64,000 bases of DNA from Pandoraea commovens. Its GTDB lineage: Bacteria; Pseudomonadota; Gammaproteobacteria; Burkholderiales; Burkholderiaceae. This document shows, in pieces, positions 44,702-54,664 of the stretch. The stretch spans positions 856,872 to 920,871 of the forward strand of contig NZ_CABPSA010000002.1 of NCBI RefSeq assembly GCF_902459615.1, written 5' to 3'. The notes below the pieces were generated by a model that searched no databases, had not been told where the DNA came from, and saw only the letters and a program-made list of their open reading frames with translations. The translations under genes and the position numbers were made by a program. Within the stretch, counting starts at the first letter, position 1. Every line of letters starts with the position of its first letter.

Positions 44702-45318
44702 TGGCCGGCATGCGACGTCTCAACGTGCGCACCTTCAGCAAGCTCTTGCTGCTGGTCGCGGTGATGTTCGGATTCGGGTACGCGATGGTGCCGTTCTACC
44801 GCGCGTTCTGCGATCTCGTGGGCATTAACCAGTTGGGCGATCGCACGACCGAGATCAGCGCACGCAATTCGCAGGTCGACGAGAGCCGCACGATCACTGT
44901 CGAGTTCGACGCCAATGCGCAGGGGCCGCTGCGCTTCAAACCGGCGAAGAGCAGTCTGACGGTGCATCCGGGGGAAATCGCGACCATCGAATACGAAGTG
45001 GCGAATCAGCAACCGCATGAAGTCCGCGCGCAGGCGATTCCGAGCTACGCGCCCGCACAGGCGGCGAGCTACTTCAAGAAGATCGAGTGTTTCTGCTTCA
45101 CGCAGCAAACGCTCAGGGCCGGAGAGGCCAAAGAGTTTCCGGTGGTGTTCGTGGTCGACACGAAGCTGCCCAAAGATGTGAATACGATCACGCTGTCCTA
45201 TACTTTTTTCGATCTCGGCAAGAACGACGCCAATCAACGCGCGGACGCCCCGACGGGCGCCCAGGCTGGCGAAGTCACCGGAGGAACGTTAGGGGGAGGC
45301 AAGGGCGGGAATGGATGA
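44701..45318 (+). CDS. ctaG: Cytochrome c oxidase assembly protein CtaG/Cox11
   Basis: 205 residues; membrane-anchored copper chaperone that delivers CuB to subunit I. One N-terminal helix (FSKLLLLVAVMFGFGYAMVPFYRAFCDLVGIN) and the periplasmic domain with the copper-binding CFCF motif. Overlaps the small assembly gene before it and the DUF2970 gene after it by 8 bp. Confidence 0.94.
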   Translation: MAGMRRLNVRTFSKLLLLVAVMFGFGYAMVPFYRAFCDLVGINQLGDRTTEISARNSQVDESRTITVEFDANAQGPLRFKPAKSSLTVHPGEIATIEYEVANQQPHEVRAQAIPSYAPAQAASYFKKIECFCFTQQTLRAGEAKEFPVVFVVDTKLPKDVNTITLSYTFFDLGKNDANQRADAPTGAQAGEVTGGTLGGGKGGNG

Positions 45319-45532
45319 CCTGAAGGAGGCGACCCGGCGCAAGCTGTCTTTCTTCCAGACCATCGGTGCGGTGTTCTGGTCGTTTTTCGGTGTGCGCAAG
45401 GGGCGTGATCACGACCGCGACATGGCACAGCTCAACCCTGTGCATCTGATCGTGGCGGGGTTGATCGGGGGCATTCTGTTCGTTGTGGCGCTGGTGTTTC
45501 TGGCGAAGCTCGCCATCCGGCTCGCGACGTGA
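45311..45532 (+). CDS. DUF2970 small membrane protein
   Basis: 73 residues: a cytoplasmic start (KEATRRKLSFFQTIGAVFWSFFGVRKG) and one membrane helix (VAGLIGGILFVVALVFLAKLAIR). Usual member of the oxidase operon in beta-proteobacteria, role unknown. Starts within the ctaG end. Confidence 0.85.
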   Translation: MDDLKEATRRKLSFFQTIGAVFWSFFGVRKGRDHDRDMAQLNPVHLIVAGLIGGILFVVALVFLAKLAIRLAT

Positions 45533-45571
45533 TTGGTACAGACAAAGAGAACCAAGCCTGGAGAGATAAGA

Positions 45572-46432
45572 ATGAGTGGTCAACACCAAACGGCGCCGTA
45601 CTACTTCGTGCCGGCCCCCTCGCGTCACCCGGTGAGCTGCAGTATCGGCCTGCTGGTGGTGCTCGGCTCGGCCGCCGCGTGGGTCAATGGACTATCGTGG
45701 GCACCGTGGACGGCGCTGGCCGGCCTGCTGTGGGTGCTGTGGGTGCTGCGCAGCTGGTTCGGCGACTCGATCGCCGAGTCCGAGGGCGGCCTGTACAGCA
45801 AGCGCATCGACGTGTCCTATCGCTGGGGCATGAGCTGGTTCATCTTCTCCGAAGTGATGTTCTTCGCGGCATTCTTCGGCGCGCTGTTCTACGCACGTAC
45901 GCTGGCCATGCCGTGGCTCGGCGACCTAGATAACAAGCTGCTGTGGCCCGACTTCAGCGCCGTGTGGCCGAACACCGGCCCGGCCGGAGTGGTCGACGCG
46001 TTCGAGACGATGGGCCCGTGGCCGATCCCGACGCTCAACACCGCACTGCTGCTGACCTCGGGCGTCACGCTCACGATCTCGCACCACGCACTGCGTGCGA
46101 ACCATCGTGGCAGCGCGATCTTCTGGCTGTTCGCCACCGTCGTGCTCGGCTTCGTGTTCCTCGGCTTCCAGGCGTATGAATATCACCACGCCTACACCGA
46201 ACTGAATCTCAAGCTGACCTCGGGCGTGTACGGATCGACCTTCTTCCTGCTCACGGGCTTCCACGGTTTCCACGTGATGCTGGGCGCGATCATGCTTTCC
46301 GTGATGCTGGTGCGTTTGATGAAGGGCCACTTCACGCCGGATCATCACTTCGGTTTCGAAGGCGCGGCGTGGTACTGGCACTTTGTGGACGTGGTGTGGC
46401 TGGGGCTGTACGTCGTGGTCTACTGGCTCTGA
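45572..46432 (+). CDS. ctaE: Cytochrome c oxidase subunit III
   Basis: 286 residues, seven helices. Conserved phrases: YYFVPAPSRHPV, WFIFSEVMFFAAFFGALFYAR, FLGFQAYEYHHAY, LLTGFHGFHVMLGA, and the C-terminal YWHFVDVVWLGLYVVVYW. Purine-rich GGAGAGATAAGA before the ATG. A strong hairpin terminator follows 28 bp downstream. Confidence 0.96.
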   Translation: MSGQHQTAPYYFVPAPSRHPVSCSIGLLVVLGSAAAWVNGLSWAPWTALAGLLWVLWVLRSWFGDSIAESEGGLYSKRIDVSYRWGMSWFIFSEVMFFAAFFGALFYARTLAMPWLGDLDNKLLWPDFSAVWPNTGPAGVVDAFETMGPWPIPTLNTALLLTSGVTLTISHHALRANHRGSAIFWLFATVVLGFVFLGFQAYEYHHAYTELNLKLTSGVYGSTFFLLTGFHGFHVMLGAIMLSVMLVRLMKGHFTPDHHFGFEGAAWYWHFVDVVWLGLYVVVYWL

Positions 46433-46459
46433 CGTCGGCATCGGAACATGCTTTGGGGG

Positions 46460-46485
46460 ACGCCGCCGGATTCCGGCGGCGTTTC
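46460..46485 (+). terminator. Intrinsic terminator after ctaE
   Basis: ACGCCGCCGG / CCGGCGGCGT 10-bp stem, 3-base loop, then TTTCCATTT. Ends the main oxidase operon, separating it from SURF1 and the haem A genes. Confidence 0.8.
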
Positions 46486-46637
46486 CATTTGGATGCGGCC
46501 TTATGTCGCACAAACGGCGCGACACTGGCGGTGACGGCATTGCGCCACTGCCGTGAACGTCGGCAGAGGTTATTCCGGGTAAAGCAGCGTGGCAGGGATG
46601 AGGTGCGGCGATTTGCCGCAGGAGCCCGGCGCGGGAC

Positions 46638-46841
46638 TCAGTATCGTATGCCCGTGCTGTGAATCCAGCCCATCCAGTTGGCGAACAGGATGAGCAGGAA
46701 CAGCGTCACCGACAGGCCGACGCGCACCATCAGCGATTGCACGGTGCGATTCGATCGGCCCTTGTCCCGCATCATGAAAAACAATGCGGACGCCAGACTG
46801 CCGAGAATCAGGACGAAGGCGATGGCAACGATGATGCGCAT
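46638..46841 (-). CDS. Twin transmembrane helix small protein (DUF2909)
   Basis: 67 residues forming two membrane helices (IIVAIAFVLILGSLASALFFMM and GLSVTLFLLILFANWMGWI) joined by a short basic loop. Typically encoded on the opposite strand between ctaE and surf1 in Burkholderiales, as here. Function unknown. Confidence 0.85.
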   Translation of the reverse strand: MRIIVAIAFVLILGSLASALFFMMRDKGRSNRTVQSLMVRVGLSVTLFLLILFANWMGWIHSTGIRY

Positions 46842-46961
46842 GATCTGTCCGATGACGGGAATTCGTCATTATCGGGCAACGCACACGCGCTGGCACGCTG
46901 CATTGCAGTGTGGACAGCCTGCGTTGCGCAACATCGGGCGGCAGCCGGACAAGGAACGTAC

Positions 46962-47711
46962 GTGTTGAAAACTCTCTTGCGCGGCATGCGCCCTGTGCCG
47001 GCCGTGCTGATACTGCTGGGCGTGATGCTCACCGCTGCACTCGGCGTGTGGCAGTACCAGCGCGCGCAGTTGCGTCTGGCGCGTCAGGCGCAGATCGAGC
47101 AGGCGGAGCGCGCGCCGGTCATCGCGCTCGGGGCGCAGGCCTATTCGCTGGACGATGTGAGCCATCGGCGCGTGCGCGTCACGGGCCGGTTCCTGCGTAA
47201 TCGCGTGGTGTATCTCGACAACCGTCCGCGCAACGAACTGCCCGGCTTCTATGTGGTGATGGCGTTGCAAGTCGCGCCCGATCACGTGGTACTCGTCAAT
47301 CGCGGATGGCTGCCGCGCGACCTGCGCGACCGCGCGTCGATCATGCCGTATGCGACGCCGGCGGGCGATATCACGGTCGAAGGCCTGGCCATGCCCGACC
47401 CGTCTCGCGCCTTTGAACTGGGGCATGGCGGCTCGGCGGCGGGGCTGTCGATTCGTCAGAATCTCGACGTGGCGGAATATGCGCGCGAGACGTCGCTGCC
47501 GCTGCAACCGTTCGTCGTCATGCAGACGAACGACACGGGCGATCACCTGCTGCGCGACTGGCCGCAACCGGCGAGCGGCGCGGATCGCAACTATGGTTAT
47601 ATGGCGCAGTGGTTCGGCATGTCGCTGATTCTGGCGCTGCTGGGGCTGCGTCTGGCGTATCGACGTGGCCGTCGCATGGCGACGGCGACAAACAAATTCA
47701 CGCGGGCATAA
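46962..47711 (+). CDS. SURF1 family cytochrome oxidase assembly protein
   Basis: 249 residues from a GTG at 46962 with AAGGAA six bases upstream. SURF1 helps insert haem a into subunit I. N-terminal helix (VPAVLILLGVMLTAALGVWQYQRA), periplasmic domain (VRVTGRFLRNRVVYLDNRP, VLVNRGWLPRD), C-terminal helix with NYGYMAQWFGMSLILALLGLRLAYR. Starts a second assembly-factor operon. Confidence 0.93.
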   Translation: MLKTLLRGMRPVPAVLILLGVMLTAALGVWQYQRAQLRLARQAQIEQAERAPVIALGAQAYSLDDVSHRRVRVTGRFLRNRVVYLDNRPRNELPGFYVVMALQVAPDHVVLVNRGWLPRDLRDRASIMPYATPAGDITVEGLAMPDPSRAFELGHGGSAAGLSIRQNLDVAEYARETSLPLQPFVVMQTNDTGDHLLRDWPQPASGADRNYGYMAQWFGMSLILALLGLRLAYRRGRRMATATNKFTRA

Positions 47712-47729
47712 GACGCGCATAAGGCGAAC

Positions 47730-48362
47730 ATGAGTGCAAATGTGAGTACGGATCGCAGTGGAAGTCCTCCCATCGACCCGGTGCAACGCCGCCGCGCGAG
47801 GCGCATGCTCGTGCTGCTCTTCGTGGTATGCGCCGCGCCTGCGGTAGCGGCGTATCTGATGTATTTCGTTTTCAAGCCGCAGGGTGGCACGTCCGCCTAC
47901 GGGAAGCTGATCGAGCCGCAGCGTCCGTTGCCCGCGCTCGTCGTGCATGACGACGAAACGGGTGAGAACCTGCCGCTGTCGTCGCTCAAGGGCAAATGGC
48001 TCATGATCAGCGCCGACACGGCCACGTGTGACGAGAATTGCGTCAGCAAGTTGTTTTACATGCGGCAGATCCGCGTCCTGCAAGGCAATGAGCGCACGCG
48101 GGTGGAAACGCTGTGGCTGGTGACGGACGCCTCGAAGGTGTCGCAACAGATCGACGACGCCTATCCCGATACGCGCCGTCTGCGGGCCGATCCCGTCGCA
48201 CTCGCCTCGTGGCTGCCGACGCAGGAGGGCACCGGCCTGCGCGATCACATCTATCTGGTCGACCCGCTGGGCAATCTGATGATGGCGTTCCCGAAGAACG
48301 CCGATCCGGGCAAGATCAAGAGCGACCTGTCGCGACTGCTGAAGTGGTCGGGGACGGGTTGA
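47730..48362 (+). CDS. SCO-like membrane-anchored protein of the oxidase assembly operon
   Basis: 210 residues. One helix at about 26-48, then a thioredoxin-fold domain that keeps the SCO pattern: Cys100-x3-Cys104 (TCDENC) and a later histidine (RDHIYLVDPLGNLM). It is therefore probably a degenerate SCO relative; the proline after the second cysteine is missing. Conserved between SURF1 and ctaA in beta-proteobacteria; copper or thiol chemistry for the oxidase is likely. Confidence 0.82.
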   Translation: MSANVSTDRSGSPPIDPVQRRRARRMLVLLFVVCAAPAVAAYLMYFVFKPQGGTSAYGKLIEPQRPLPALVVHDDETGENLPLSSLKGKWLMISADTATCDENCVSKLFYMRQIRVLQGNERTRVETLWLVTDASKVSQQIDDAYPDTRRLRADPVALASWLPTQEGTGLRDHIYLVDPLGNLMMAFPKNADPGKIKSDLSRLLKWSGTG

Positions 48363-48407
48363 TGGGGGGAGGGAACGTTCCTCCCACGATGAATGAAACG
48401 AATGGCC

Positions 48408-48429
48408 CCGGGGCGCACGTGCGCCCCGG
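48408..48429. repeat. 22-bp perfect palindrome upstream of ctaA
   Basis: CCGGGGCGCAC followed directly by its reverse complement, 28 bp before the ctaA start. It would form a loopless cruciform or tight mRNA stem, or serve as an operator. Confidence 0.55.
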
Positions 48430-48456
48430 CCATATTGAAGAACTGACGTAAAACCG

Positions 48457-49647
48457 ATGCTTTACCTTCTGGAACTGGGCTTCATCGGCCTATGTATCGC
48501 GGTGCTGCCGCTCGGCTGGGTGCTGCTGCGCCGCGACGCGAACAAGTACCGCAAACTGGCCTGGGTGACGACCTTTCTGACGCTCGACCTGATCATGTTC
48601 GGCGGCTTTACGCGTCTGACGGATTCGGGTCTCGGATGTCCCGACTGGCCGGGGTGCTACGGCACGTCGTCGCCGTTCGCCGCGCATGCCGACATCCACG
48701 CGGCGCAGTTGATGCTGCCCAGCGGCCCGGTGACCTTCGTCAAGGCGTGGATCGAGATGATCCACCGGTATTTCGCGATGGCCGTCGGCGTGCTCATCAT
48801 CACCCTGATGGTGATGGCGTGGGTGAAACGTCGCGAACTGAAGCAATCGCCGTGGCTGGCTACGTGGCTGTTGGTGCTCGTGTGCGTGCAGGGCGCGTTC
48901 GGGGCGTGGACCGTCACGATGAAGCTGCAACCGGTGATCGTCTCCATCCATTTGATGTTGGCGCTCACTCTGCTGGGGTCGCTGGCATGGCTTGCGTGCC
49001 GACAAATGCCGCTGACGAGCGTTGCGGCCGACGCCGGGGCGTTGCGCTGGCGGTGGGCGGCGCTGATCGGGCTGGCGTTGCTGGTTTTCCAGATTGCCCT
49101 TGGCGGATGGGTAAGCACCAACTACGCTGTATTGGCATGCACTGACTTCCCGACGTGTCAGGGTCAGTGGATTCCGTCGATGGACTTCCATAACGGATTC
49201 AAGCTATGGCGAGAACTGGGCAAGACGGCGGGCGGCGAGGTGATTCCGATGGATGCGCTCGTGGCGATCCATTGGGTGCACCGGACGTTTGCCGTAGTCG
49301 TGGTGCTGTATCTGGCGTGGCTGGCGAGTCGCCTGCGACGTCATGCCGCGCTCAGAAAGCTGTCGATTCTGGTATTCCTACTGGTGCTCGTGCAATTCGC
49401 GACCGGATTGTCGAACATCGTTTTCCAGTGGCCGCTGCTCAACGCCATCGCCCACAACGGCGGCGCGGCGGTCCTGCTGCTTTTGCTTGTCATGTTAAAC
49501 TACCGCATTCGCGCCGCCCGCCTAGTCGCAGCGGCGCCCATTGCGGCCAGCCTGATAGATCAGGCAGACGTCCCGGCCCGCCAGAAGCCTTTCTCCGCAG
49601 CGGAGCCGGCTGCCGCACCGCTCGGCGCCCCGTCTGGCCCGGCGTAG
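48457..49647 (+). CDS. ctaA: Haem A synthase CtaA/COX15
   Basis: 396 residues; converts haem O to haem A in the membrane. Eight helices, the two cysteine pairs ([14 protein letters not shown] and [12 protein letters not shown]) and haem histidines ([20 protein letters not shown]). Followed 19 bp later by ctaB, which makes its substrate. Confidence 0.95.
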   Translation: MLYLLELGFIGLCIAVLPLGWVLLRRDANKYRKLAWVTTFLTLDLIMFGGFTRLTDSGLGCPDWPGCYGTSSPFAAHADIHAAQLMLPSGPVTFVKAWIEMIHRYFAMAVGVLIITLMVMAWVKRRELKQSPWLATWLLVLVCVQGAFGAWTVTMKLQPVIVSIHLMLALTLLGSLAWLACRQMPLTSVAADAGALRWRWAALIGLALLVFQIALGGWVSTNYAVLACTDFPTCQGQWIPSMDFHNGFKLWRELGKTAGGEVIPMDALVAIHWVHRTFAVVVVLYLAWLASRLRRHAALRKLSILVFLLVLVQFATGLSNIVFQWPLLNAIAHNGGAAVLLLLLVMLNYRIRAARLVAAAPIAASLIDQADVPARQKPFSAAEPAAAPLGAPSGPA

Positions 49648-49666
49648 CGCATTGCCTTCAGAGTGT

Positions 49667-50572
49667 ATGAAAAGCACGACCCTTCCCCATCCGCCGGCTA
49701 GCCGTATCGCGCAATACTGGGCGCTGACCAAGCCCCGCGTGACGCAGCTCGCCGTCTTCTGTGCCGTGATCGGCATGTTCCTGTCCACGCGCGGCATGGT
49801 GCCGTGGCAGGTGCTGATCGGCGGCACCATCGGCATCTGGCTGCTCGCCGGATCGGCCTTTGCCGTGAACTGCCTGATCGAGCAACGCGTGGACGCGCTC
49901 ATGCGTCGTACTGCGTGGCGTCCGTCGGCACGCGGCGAGATCGCACCGTGGCAGATCATCGTCTTCTCGACGATTCTGGGTGCGGCGGGCATGGTGGTGC
50001 TCTACACGTTCACGAATCCCCTGACGATGTGGCTGACGCTCGGCACGTTCGTCGGCTACGCGCTCATCTACACCATCATCCTCAAGCCCTCGACGCCGCA
50101 GAACATCGTGATCGGCGGTGCAGCTGGTGCGATGCCCCCGGCCCTCGGCTGGGCCGCTGCGACCGGCGCAGTGCCTGCCGACGCGTGGATTCTGGTGCTC
50201 ATCATCTTCGTCTGGACGCCGCCGCACTTCTGGGCGCTCGCGCTATACCGCCGTCAGGATTACGTGAATTCGGGGCTGCCGATGCTGCCGATCACGCACG
50301 GTGAGAAGTACACGCGTTTGCAGATCCTGTTGTACAGCGTCGTGCTGTTTGCCGTGTCGCTGCTGCCGTTCGCACATCGCATGAGCGGCTATCTGTATCT
50401 CGTGTCGGCGGTTGTGCTCTCGGGCATCTTCCTCGGTTACGCGGTCAAGCTGTGGCGCAAGTATTCCGATGAGCTCTCGCGCTCGATGTTCCGCTATTCG
50501 ATCGTCTACCTCTCGCTGCTGTTCGCGGCGCTGCTGGTCGACCATTACGTGCAGATTTACCTGCTGGGCTGA
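49667..50572 (+). CDS. ctaB: Haem O synthase (protohaem IX farnesyltransferase) CtaB
   Basis: UbiA-family prenyltransferase adding farnesyl to haem B; 301 residues. First polyprenyl motif [19 protein letters not shown], second region [24 protein letters not shown] and [17 protein letters not shown]. The ATG at 49667 is preferred over a TTG at 49652. Confidence 0.95.
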   Translation: MKSTTLPHPPASRIAQYWALTKPRVTQLAVFCAVIGMFLSTRGMVPWQVLIGGTIGIWLLAGSAFAVNCLIEQRVDALMRRTAWRPSARGEIAPWQIIVFSTILGAAGMVVLYTFTNPLTMWLTLGTFVGYALIYTIILKPSTPQNIVIGGAAGAMPPALGWAAATGAVPADAWILVLIIFVWTPPHFWALALYRRQDYVNSGLPMLPITHGEKYTRLQILLYSVVLFAVSLLPFAHRMSGYLYLVSAVVLSGIFLGYAVKLWRKYSDELSRSMFRYSIVYLSLLFAALLVDHYVQIYLLG

Positions 50573-50612
50573 ACCTCCGGGGCATTTGCCCGTCACAGGC
50601 TGAGTCACGACG

Positions 50613-50649
50613 ACAGGCGCGTTACGGTATTCTTCGCCGGCGCGCCTGT
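50613..50649 (+). terminator. Possible terminator or stem between ctaB and the SCO gene
   Basis: ACAGGCGCG (50613-50621) pairs with CGCGCCTGT (50641-50649) over a 19-base loop, followed by TGTGTTTT. Weak as a terminator because of the long loop. Confidence 0.4.
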
Positions 50650-50697
50650 TGTGTTTTCCGAAGGCGTTTTTTCCATACGTTCTGGGGTCATTCGTTC

Positions 50698-51303
50698 ATG
50701 AATCTTGCTGTCATCTGGTTGCGCCGTGCGATGTTGCTGATGGGGCTGACGGTGTTTCTCGCCGCCTGCGGTCAGGAAGGTCCGACGTTCACGAGCCTCG
50801 ATATCACCGGCAACAAGGAATTTGCCAAGGACTTCTCGTTGCAGGACCCGCAGGGCAAGACGCGCACGCTCGCCGATTACAAAGGCAAGGCCGTGGTGAT
50901 GTTTTTCGGCTACACGCATTGCCCGGATGTTTGCCCGACCACGATGGCGGAACTCAATCAGGTGATGCAGAAGCTCGGTGCGGACGACGCCCAGCGCGTG
51001 CAGGTGCTGTTCGTGACGGTCGATCCGCAGCGCGATTCGGCCGAACTGATGGGCCAGTACGTGCCCGCGTTCAATCCCGCGTTCGTGGGGCTGCGTCCCG
51101 CGAATGACGCCGCGCTCAAGGAAGTGACCAAGTCGTTCCGCGTGGTGGTCAACAAGGTAGAAGGATCGACACCGAACAACTACACGATCGATCACACCGC
51201 TGGCATTTACGTCTTCGACCCGAACGGGCAGCTGCGTTTGTTCATGCGTCCGGACGAGCCGGTCGATGCGATGGCCAAGGACCTGAAGACGTTGCTGAGC
51301 TAA
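50698..51303 (+). CDS. SCO1/SenC family copper chaperone lipoprotein
   Basis: 201 residues. Lipoprotein signal ending in FLAAC (Cys24). The SCO copper site is complete: Cys75-x3-Cys79 (CPDVCP) and the later histidine in DHTAGIYVFD. Delivers or reduces copper for the CuA site of subunit II. Last gene of the assembly operon; a bidirectional terminator follows. Confidence 0.94.
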   Translation: MNLAVIWLRRAMLLMGLTVFLAACGQEGPTFTSLDITGNKEFAKDFSLQDPQGKTRTLADYKGKAVVMFFGYTHCPDVCPTTMAELNQVMQKLGADDAQRVQVLFVTVDPQRDSAELMGQYVPAFNPAFVGLRPANDAALKEVTKSFRVVVNKVEGSTPNNYTIDHTAGIYVFDPNGQLRLFMRPDEPVDAMAKDLKTLLS

Positions 51304-51335
51304 GGCTTCGATCCGTCGCAGGATCTCACTGCATA

Positions 51336-51366
51336 AAAAAATCGCGCCCCTGGAGGCGCGATTTTT
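51336..51366. terminator. Bidirectional terminator between SCO and cyd operons
   Basis: ATCGCGCC / GGCGCGAT stem, 6-base loop, extended by A- and T-runs on the two sides; serves the convergent operons. Confidence 0.92.
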
Positions 51367-51417
51367 GTTTCTACGTTCGCTACGACGCCGACCTGTGAGG
51401 GCTCAGCGTCGTCAGGC

Positions 51418-51534
51418 TCAACTGCCTTCCTGGCTGCGACGTTCGAGGTCGTCGTGCGCTTCGAACCACATCACGTTGATGATGCCGAACGCGAGCGCGA
51501 GGCCAAGGCCGAGAATCCAAGAGAAGTACCACAT
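51418..51534 (-). CDS. cydX: Cytochrome bd oxidase small subunit CydX
   Basis: 38 residues, single helix, N-terminus MWYFSWILGLGLA and WFEAHDD near the end, a clear CydX/YbgT match. It stabilises the haem sites of cytochrome bd. AAGGAG precedes the ATG; 15 bp after cydB. Confidence 0.93.
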   Translation of the reverse strand: MWYFSWILGLGLALAFGIINVMWFEAHDDLERRSQEGS

Positions 51535-51549
51535 GTCGCGACTCCTTGA

Positions 51550-52692
51550 TCAGTACATCGTGTGCGGGTTGTCGTTGACCGTCTCGATCGTCACCCGCCC
51601 ACGGATCACGCGGTACACCCAGCCGGTGTAGAGCAGGATGATGGGCAGGAAGACGACCACGGCTATCAGCATGATTTGCAGCGTGAGCTGGCTCGATGTG
51701 GCATCCCAGACCGTGAGGCTGCTGCCCGGCGCAGTGGCCGACGGCATGACGAACGGGAACATCGAGAAACCGGCGGTGAGGATGATGCCTGCGATCATCA
51801 GCCCGGTGACGACGAACGTCCATGCATACGCGCGGCTCGTGGCGAGCAGGGCGGCGAGCAGCGCGCACAGACAGGCGACGACCGGGGCCGCAATCATCCA
51901 CGGGTAGGTGTGATAATTCGTGAGCCACAAGCCCGGGCCGGTCGTGACCTGCTTCATCAGCGGGTTGGCCGGTGAGTCGGTCGCGCCCATCTGCGTGATG
52001 GCGAAGCCGTCGACGTGCGTGGCGACCAGCACCCCGGCCACGAGGAACAGCAGCAGCGTGCCCAGTGCGGTGAGACGCATGATGCGTCCGGCGCGCTCGG
52101 CCACGAGCGGATCGGCCTTCATGCGCAGGTGCGCTGCACCGTGCGTGACCAGCATCAGCAGGCTCACCAGTCCGCACAGCAGCGCGAACGGGTTGAGCAG
52201 GGCCCAGAACGACCCGGTGTAGGTCGAGCGCAGGGTGTTGTCGAACGAGAACGGCAGGCCGAGCAACAGGTTGCCGAAGGCTACGCCGAATACCAGCGAC
52301 GGCACCGTGCTGCCGACGAACAACGCCCAGTCCCACGAGTTGCGCCAGCGTGCGCTCGGCAGCTTGTTGCGGTAGTCGAAGCCGACCGGTCGCAGGAACA
52401 GCGCGAAGAGCACGAGCAACAGCGCCCAGTACAGGCCCGAGAAGGCAGCGGCGTAGACGAGCGGCCACGCGGCGAACATCGCGCCGCCTGCCGTCACGAA
52501 CCACACCTGGTTGCCCTCCCACGTGGGGGCGACGGTGTTGATGATGACGCGTCGTTCCGCGTCGGTCTTGCCAAGGAAGGGCAGCAGCGTGCCGGTGCCC
52601 ATGTCGAAGCCGTCGAAGAAGGCGAAGCCGATCAGCAGAACGCCGACGAGCACCCACCAGATCAGCTTAAGTACGGTGTAATCGATCATCAT
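51550..52692 (-). CDS. cydB: Cytochrome bd ubiquinol oxidase subunit II
   Basis: 380 residues, normal length; membrane subunit that pairs with CydA. Start [33 protein letters not shown], the family signature [17 protein letters not shown], and about eight to nine helices. GGGAGA before the start; two adjacent ATGs are possible. Lies 20 bp after cydA. Confidence 0.96.
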   Translation of the reverse strand: MMIDYTVLKLIWWVLVGVLLIGFAFFDGFDMGTGTLLPFLGKTDAERRVIINTVAPTWEGNQVWFVTAGGAMFAAWPLVYAAAFSGLYWALLLVLFALFLRPVGFDYRNKLPSARWRNSWDWALFVGSTVPSLVFGVAFGNLLLGLPFSFDNTLRSTYTGSFWALLNPFALLCGLVSLLMLVTHGAAHLRMKADPLVAERAGRIMRLTALGTLLLFLVAGVLVATHVDGFAITQMGATDSPANPLMKQVTTGPGLWLTNYHTYPWMIAAPVVACLCALLAALLATSRAYAWTFVVTGLMIAGIILTAGFSMFPFVMPSATAPGSSLTVWDATSSQLTLQIMLIAVVVFLPIILLYTGWVYRVIRGRVTIETVNDNPHTMY

Positions 52693-52712
52693 GATGTGTG
52701 TCTCCCTGACGA

Positions 52713-54317
52713 TCAGACCGAAGCCGCCGGACGGTCGCCCGCAATCGCGGCCCCGCCTGACCCTTCCGTCTCGAAGTGATAGCGGCCGGTGTGCAGCGAC
52801 GACGGGCCGAGCTTGACGTACTTCACCATCAGGAACATCTCAATGATGAGCAGCGCGGTGTAGAAGATGATGAAGCCCGCGAGACTCATGTACAGATCGG
52901 TGGCAGACAGCGACGACGTGGAGAGATGCGTCGGCAGAATCCCGGCGATGGTCCACGGCTGACGCCCCATTTCGGCGACGATCCAGCCGAACTCGGCGGC
53001 GAGCCACGGCAGCGGAATCGCCCACACGCACCAGCGCAGGAACCACGCCGAGCGCGGCTTGAGCAGACGGCGTCGTGCGCACAGCCAGAACGCCCACAGG
53101 AACGTGAAGAGGAACAGGAAGCCGAGGCCGACCATGATGCGGAACGACCAGAACACGGGCGCCACCGGCGGGATCGTGTCGTTGGCCGCCATCAGAATCT
53201 GCTCGGGCGTGGCGTCGACGACGTTCGGCGTGTACTTCTTGAGCAACAAGCCGTAGCCGAGGTCGTCTTTGTACTTGTCGAACTCTGCGCGAACTGCTGG
53301 CGACGTATCGCCGCCACGCAGCTTTTCGAGCGCTGCGAAGGCGATCATGCCGCGCTTGATGTTGTCCTTATGCTCGTCGCGCAACTGTGTGAGGCCGATG
53401 ACCGGCGTGTCGACCGAACGCGTGGCGATCAGACCCATCGCCCAGGGAATCTTCACCGCGTAGTCGGTGCGTTGTTCTTTCTGGTTCGGGAAGCCGAACA
53501 GCGTGAACGATGCGGGCGGCTTGGCCGTCTCCCATTCCGCTTCGATGGCCGCGAGCTTCACCTTCTGCACCTCGCCTGTGGTGTAGCCCGATTCGTCGCC
53601 CAGCACGATGACGGACAGCGTGGACGCCAGACCGAAGCCCGCTGCGACCGCGAACGAGCGCAGCGCGAACGGCACGTCGCGACGCTTGAGCAGGTACCAC
53701 GCGGAGATGCCGAGCACGAACATGGCGGCGGTCACGTAACCGGCCGAGAGCGTGTGCACGAACTTCACCTGAGCGACCGGGTTGAACACCACTTCCCAGA
53801 TGCTGCTCAGCTCCATGCGCATGGTCTCGTAGTTGAAGTGCGCCCCGATCGGATTGTTCATCCAGCCGTTGGCCACGAGAATCCACAGCGCCGAGAGGTT
53901 CGAGCCGAGCGCCACCGCAAAGGTCGTGGCGAGGTGGCCGATGCGCGAGAGCTTGTTCCATCCGAAGAAGAACAGGCCGACGAACGTGGCCTCGAGGAAG
54001 AAGGCCATCAACCCCTCGATGGCGAGCGGCACACCGAAGATGTCACCGACGTAATGCGAGTAGTAGGCCCAGTTGGTGCCGAACTGGAATTCGAGCGTGA
54101 GACCCGTGGTCACGCCCATCGCGAAGTTGATCAGGAAGAGCTTGCCCCAGAACTGGGTCATGTCCTTGTAGATCTGCTTGCCGGTCATCACATAGACCGA
54201 TTCCATGATGACGAGCAGCCACGACAGGCCCAGTGTGAGCGGGACGAACAGGAAGTGATACAGCGCCGTTATGGCGAACTGCAAGCGCGAGAGGTCGACG
54301 ACTTCGCTACTGATCAT
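52713..54317 (-). CDS. cydA: Cytochrome bd ubiquinol oxidase subunit I
   Basis: 534-residue catalytic subunit with haems b558, b595 and d. The quinol-oxidation (Q) loop is of the long form: [23 protein letters not shown] is followed by about 140 residues before [11 protein letters not shown], like E. coli bd-I rather than the short-loop cyanide-insensitive type. GRQPW ([12 protein letters not shown]) is present. ATG at 54317 chosen; a GTG at 54326 is in frame. High-affinity oxidase for low oxygen, complementary to the caa3-type oxidase encoded just upstream. Confidence 0.96.
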   Translation of the reverse strand: MISSEVVDLSRLQFAITALYHFLFVPLTLGLSWLLVIMESVYVMTGKQIYKDMTQFWGKLFLINFAMGVTTGLTLEFQFGTNWAYYSHYVGDIFGVPLAIEGLMAFFLEATFVGLFFFGWNKLSRIGHLATTFAVALGSNLSALWILVANGWMNNPIGAHFNYETMRMELSSIWEVVFNPVAQVKFVHTLSAGYVTAAMFVLGISAWYLLKRRDVPFALRSFAVAAGFGLASTLSVIVLGDESGYTTGEVQKVKLAAIEAEWETAKPPASFTLFGFPNQKEQRTDYAVKIPWAMGLIATRSVDTPVIGLTQLRDEHKDNIKRGMIAFAALEKLRGGDTSPAVRAEFDKYKDDLGYGLLLKKYTPNVVDATPEQILMAANDTIPPVAPVFWSFRIMVGLGFLFLFTFLWAFWLCARRRLLKPRSAWFLRWCVWAIPLPWLAAEFGWIVAEMGRQPWTIAGILPTHLSTSSLSATDLYMSLAGFIIFYTALLIIEMFLMVKYVKLGPSSLHTGRYHFETEGSGGAAIAGDRPAASV

Positions 54318-54609
54318 GGCGGACACCTTGATTTTTGGTGGGGGACTGCGCTTCGACGGCCTGCGGCCCGATGAGGGCGCGGGCCACGACGTCCGGCGGC
54401 AATTGCATGTGCTTGGCCATTGGAGCGTCGAAGAACGCGTGCTTCAGAATGAACAGGAGTACTACCTTGATCGCCAGAACGATCAGGATTTCGAGGGCAA
54501 AACGGGAAGGGCGGGTGCGCCAGCGCCGGATCGTCCAGGCGACGATGCCCGTGGCTGCCGGTGAGGCCGTGGCGTGAGGCTTCAGACTGCTAGGAGAGTG
54601 GGTGTCCAT
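54307..54609 (-). CDS. cydP: Cytochrome oxidase putative small subunit CydP
   Basis: 100 residues with one membrane helix (FALEILIVLAIKVVLLFILKHAFF) and the family's AKHMQLPPDVVARAL. Starts at 54609 with AGGAG upstream. It leads the cyd operon and overlaps the cydA start. CydP is associated with cytochrome bd in Burkholderiales and related groups. Confidence 0.85.
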   Translation of the reverse strand: MDTHSPSSLKPHATASPAATGIVAWTIRRWRTRPSRFALEILIVLAIKVVLLFILKHAFFDAPMAKHMQLPPDVVARALIGPQAVEAQSPTKNQGVRHDQ

Positions 54610-54628
54610 CCGTGACGGCTCCTGGCGT

Positions 54629-54664
54629 CGAAAGTCGTGTTGTTGGGAACAGCGTCGACTTTCG
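54629..54664. repeat. 9-bp inverted repeat in the cydP leader
   Basis: CGAAAGTCG (54629-54637) and CGACTTTCG (54656-54664), 18 bases apart, 20-55 bp before the cydP start; a leader stem or operator for the cyd operon. Confidence 0.5.

Noticed and set aside
46436-46896. Alternative small genes around the DUF2909 gene
   Set aside because: Frames on both strands lack ribosome sites and conserved features; only the twin-helix protein at 46638-46841 is convincing.
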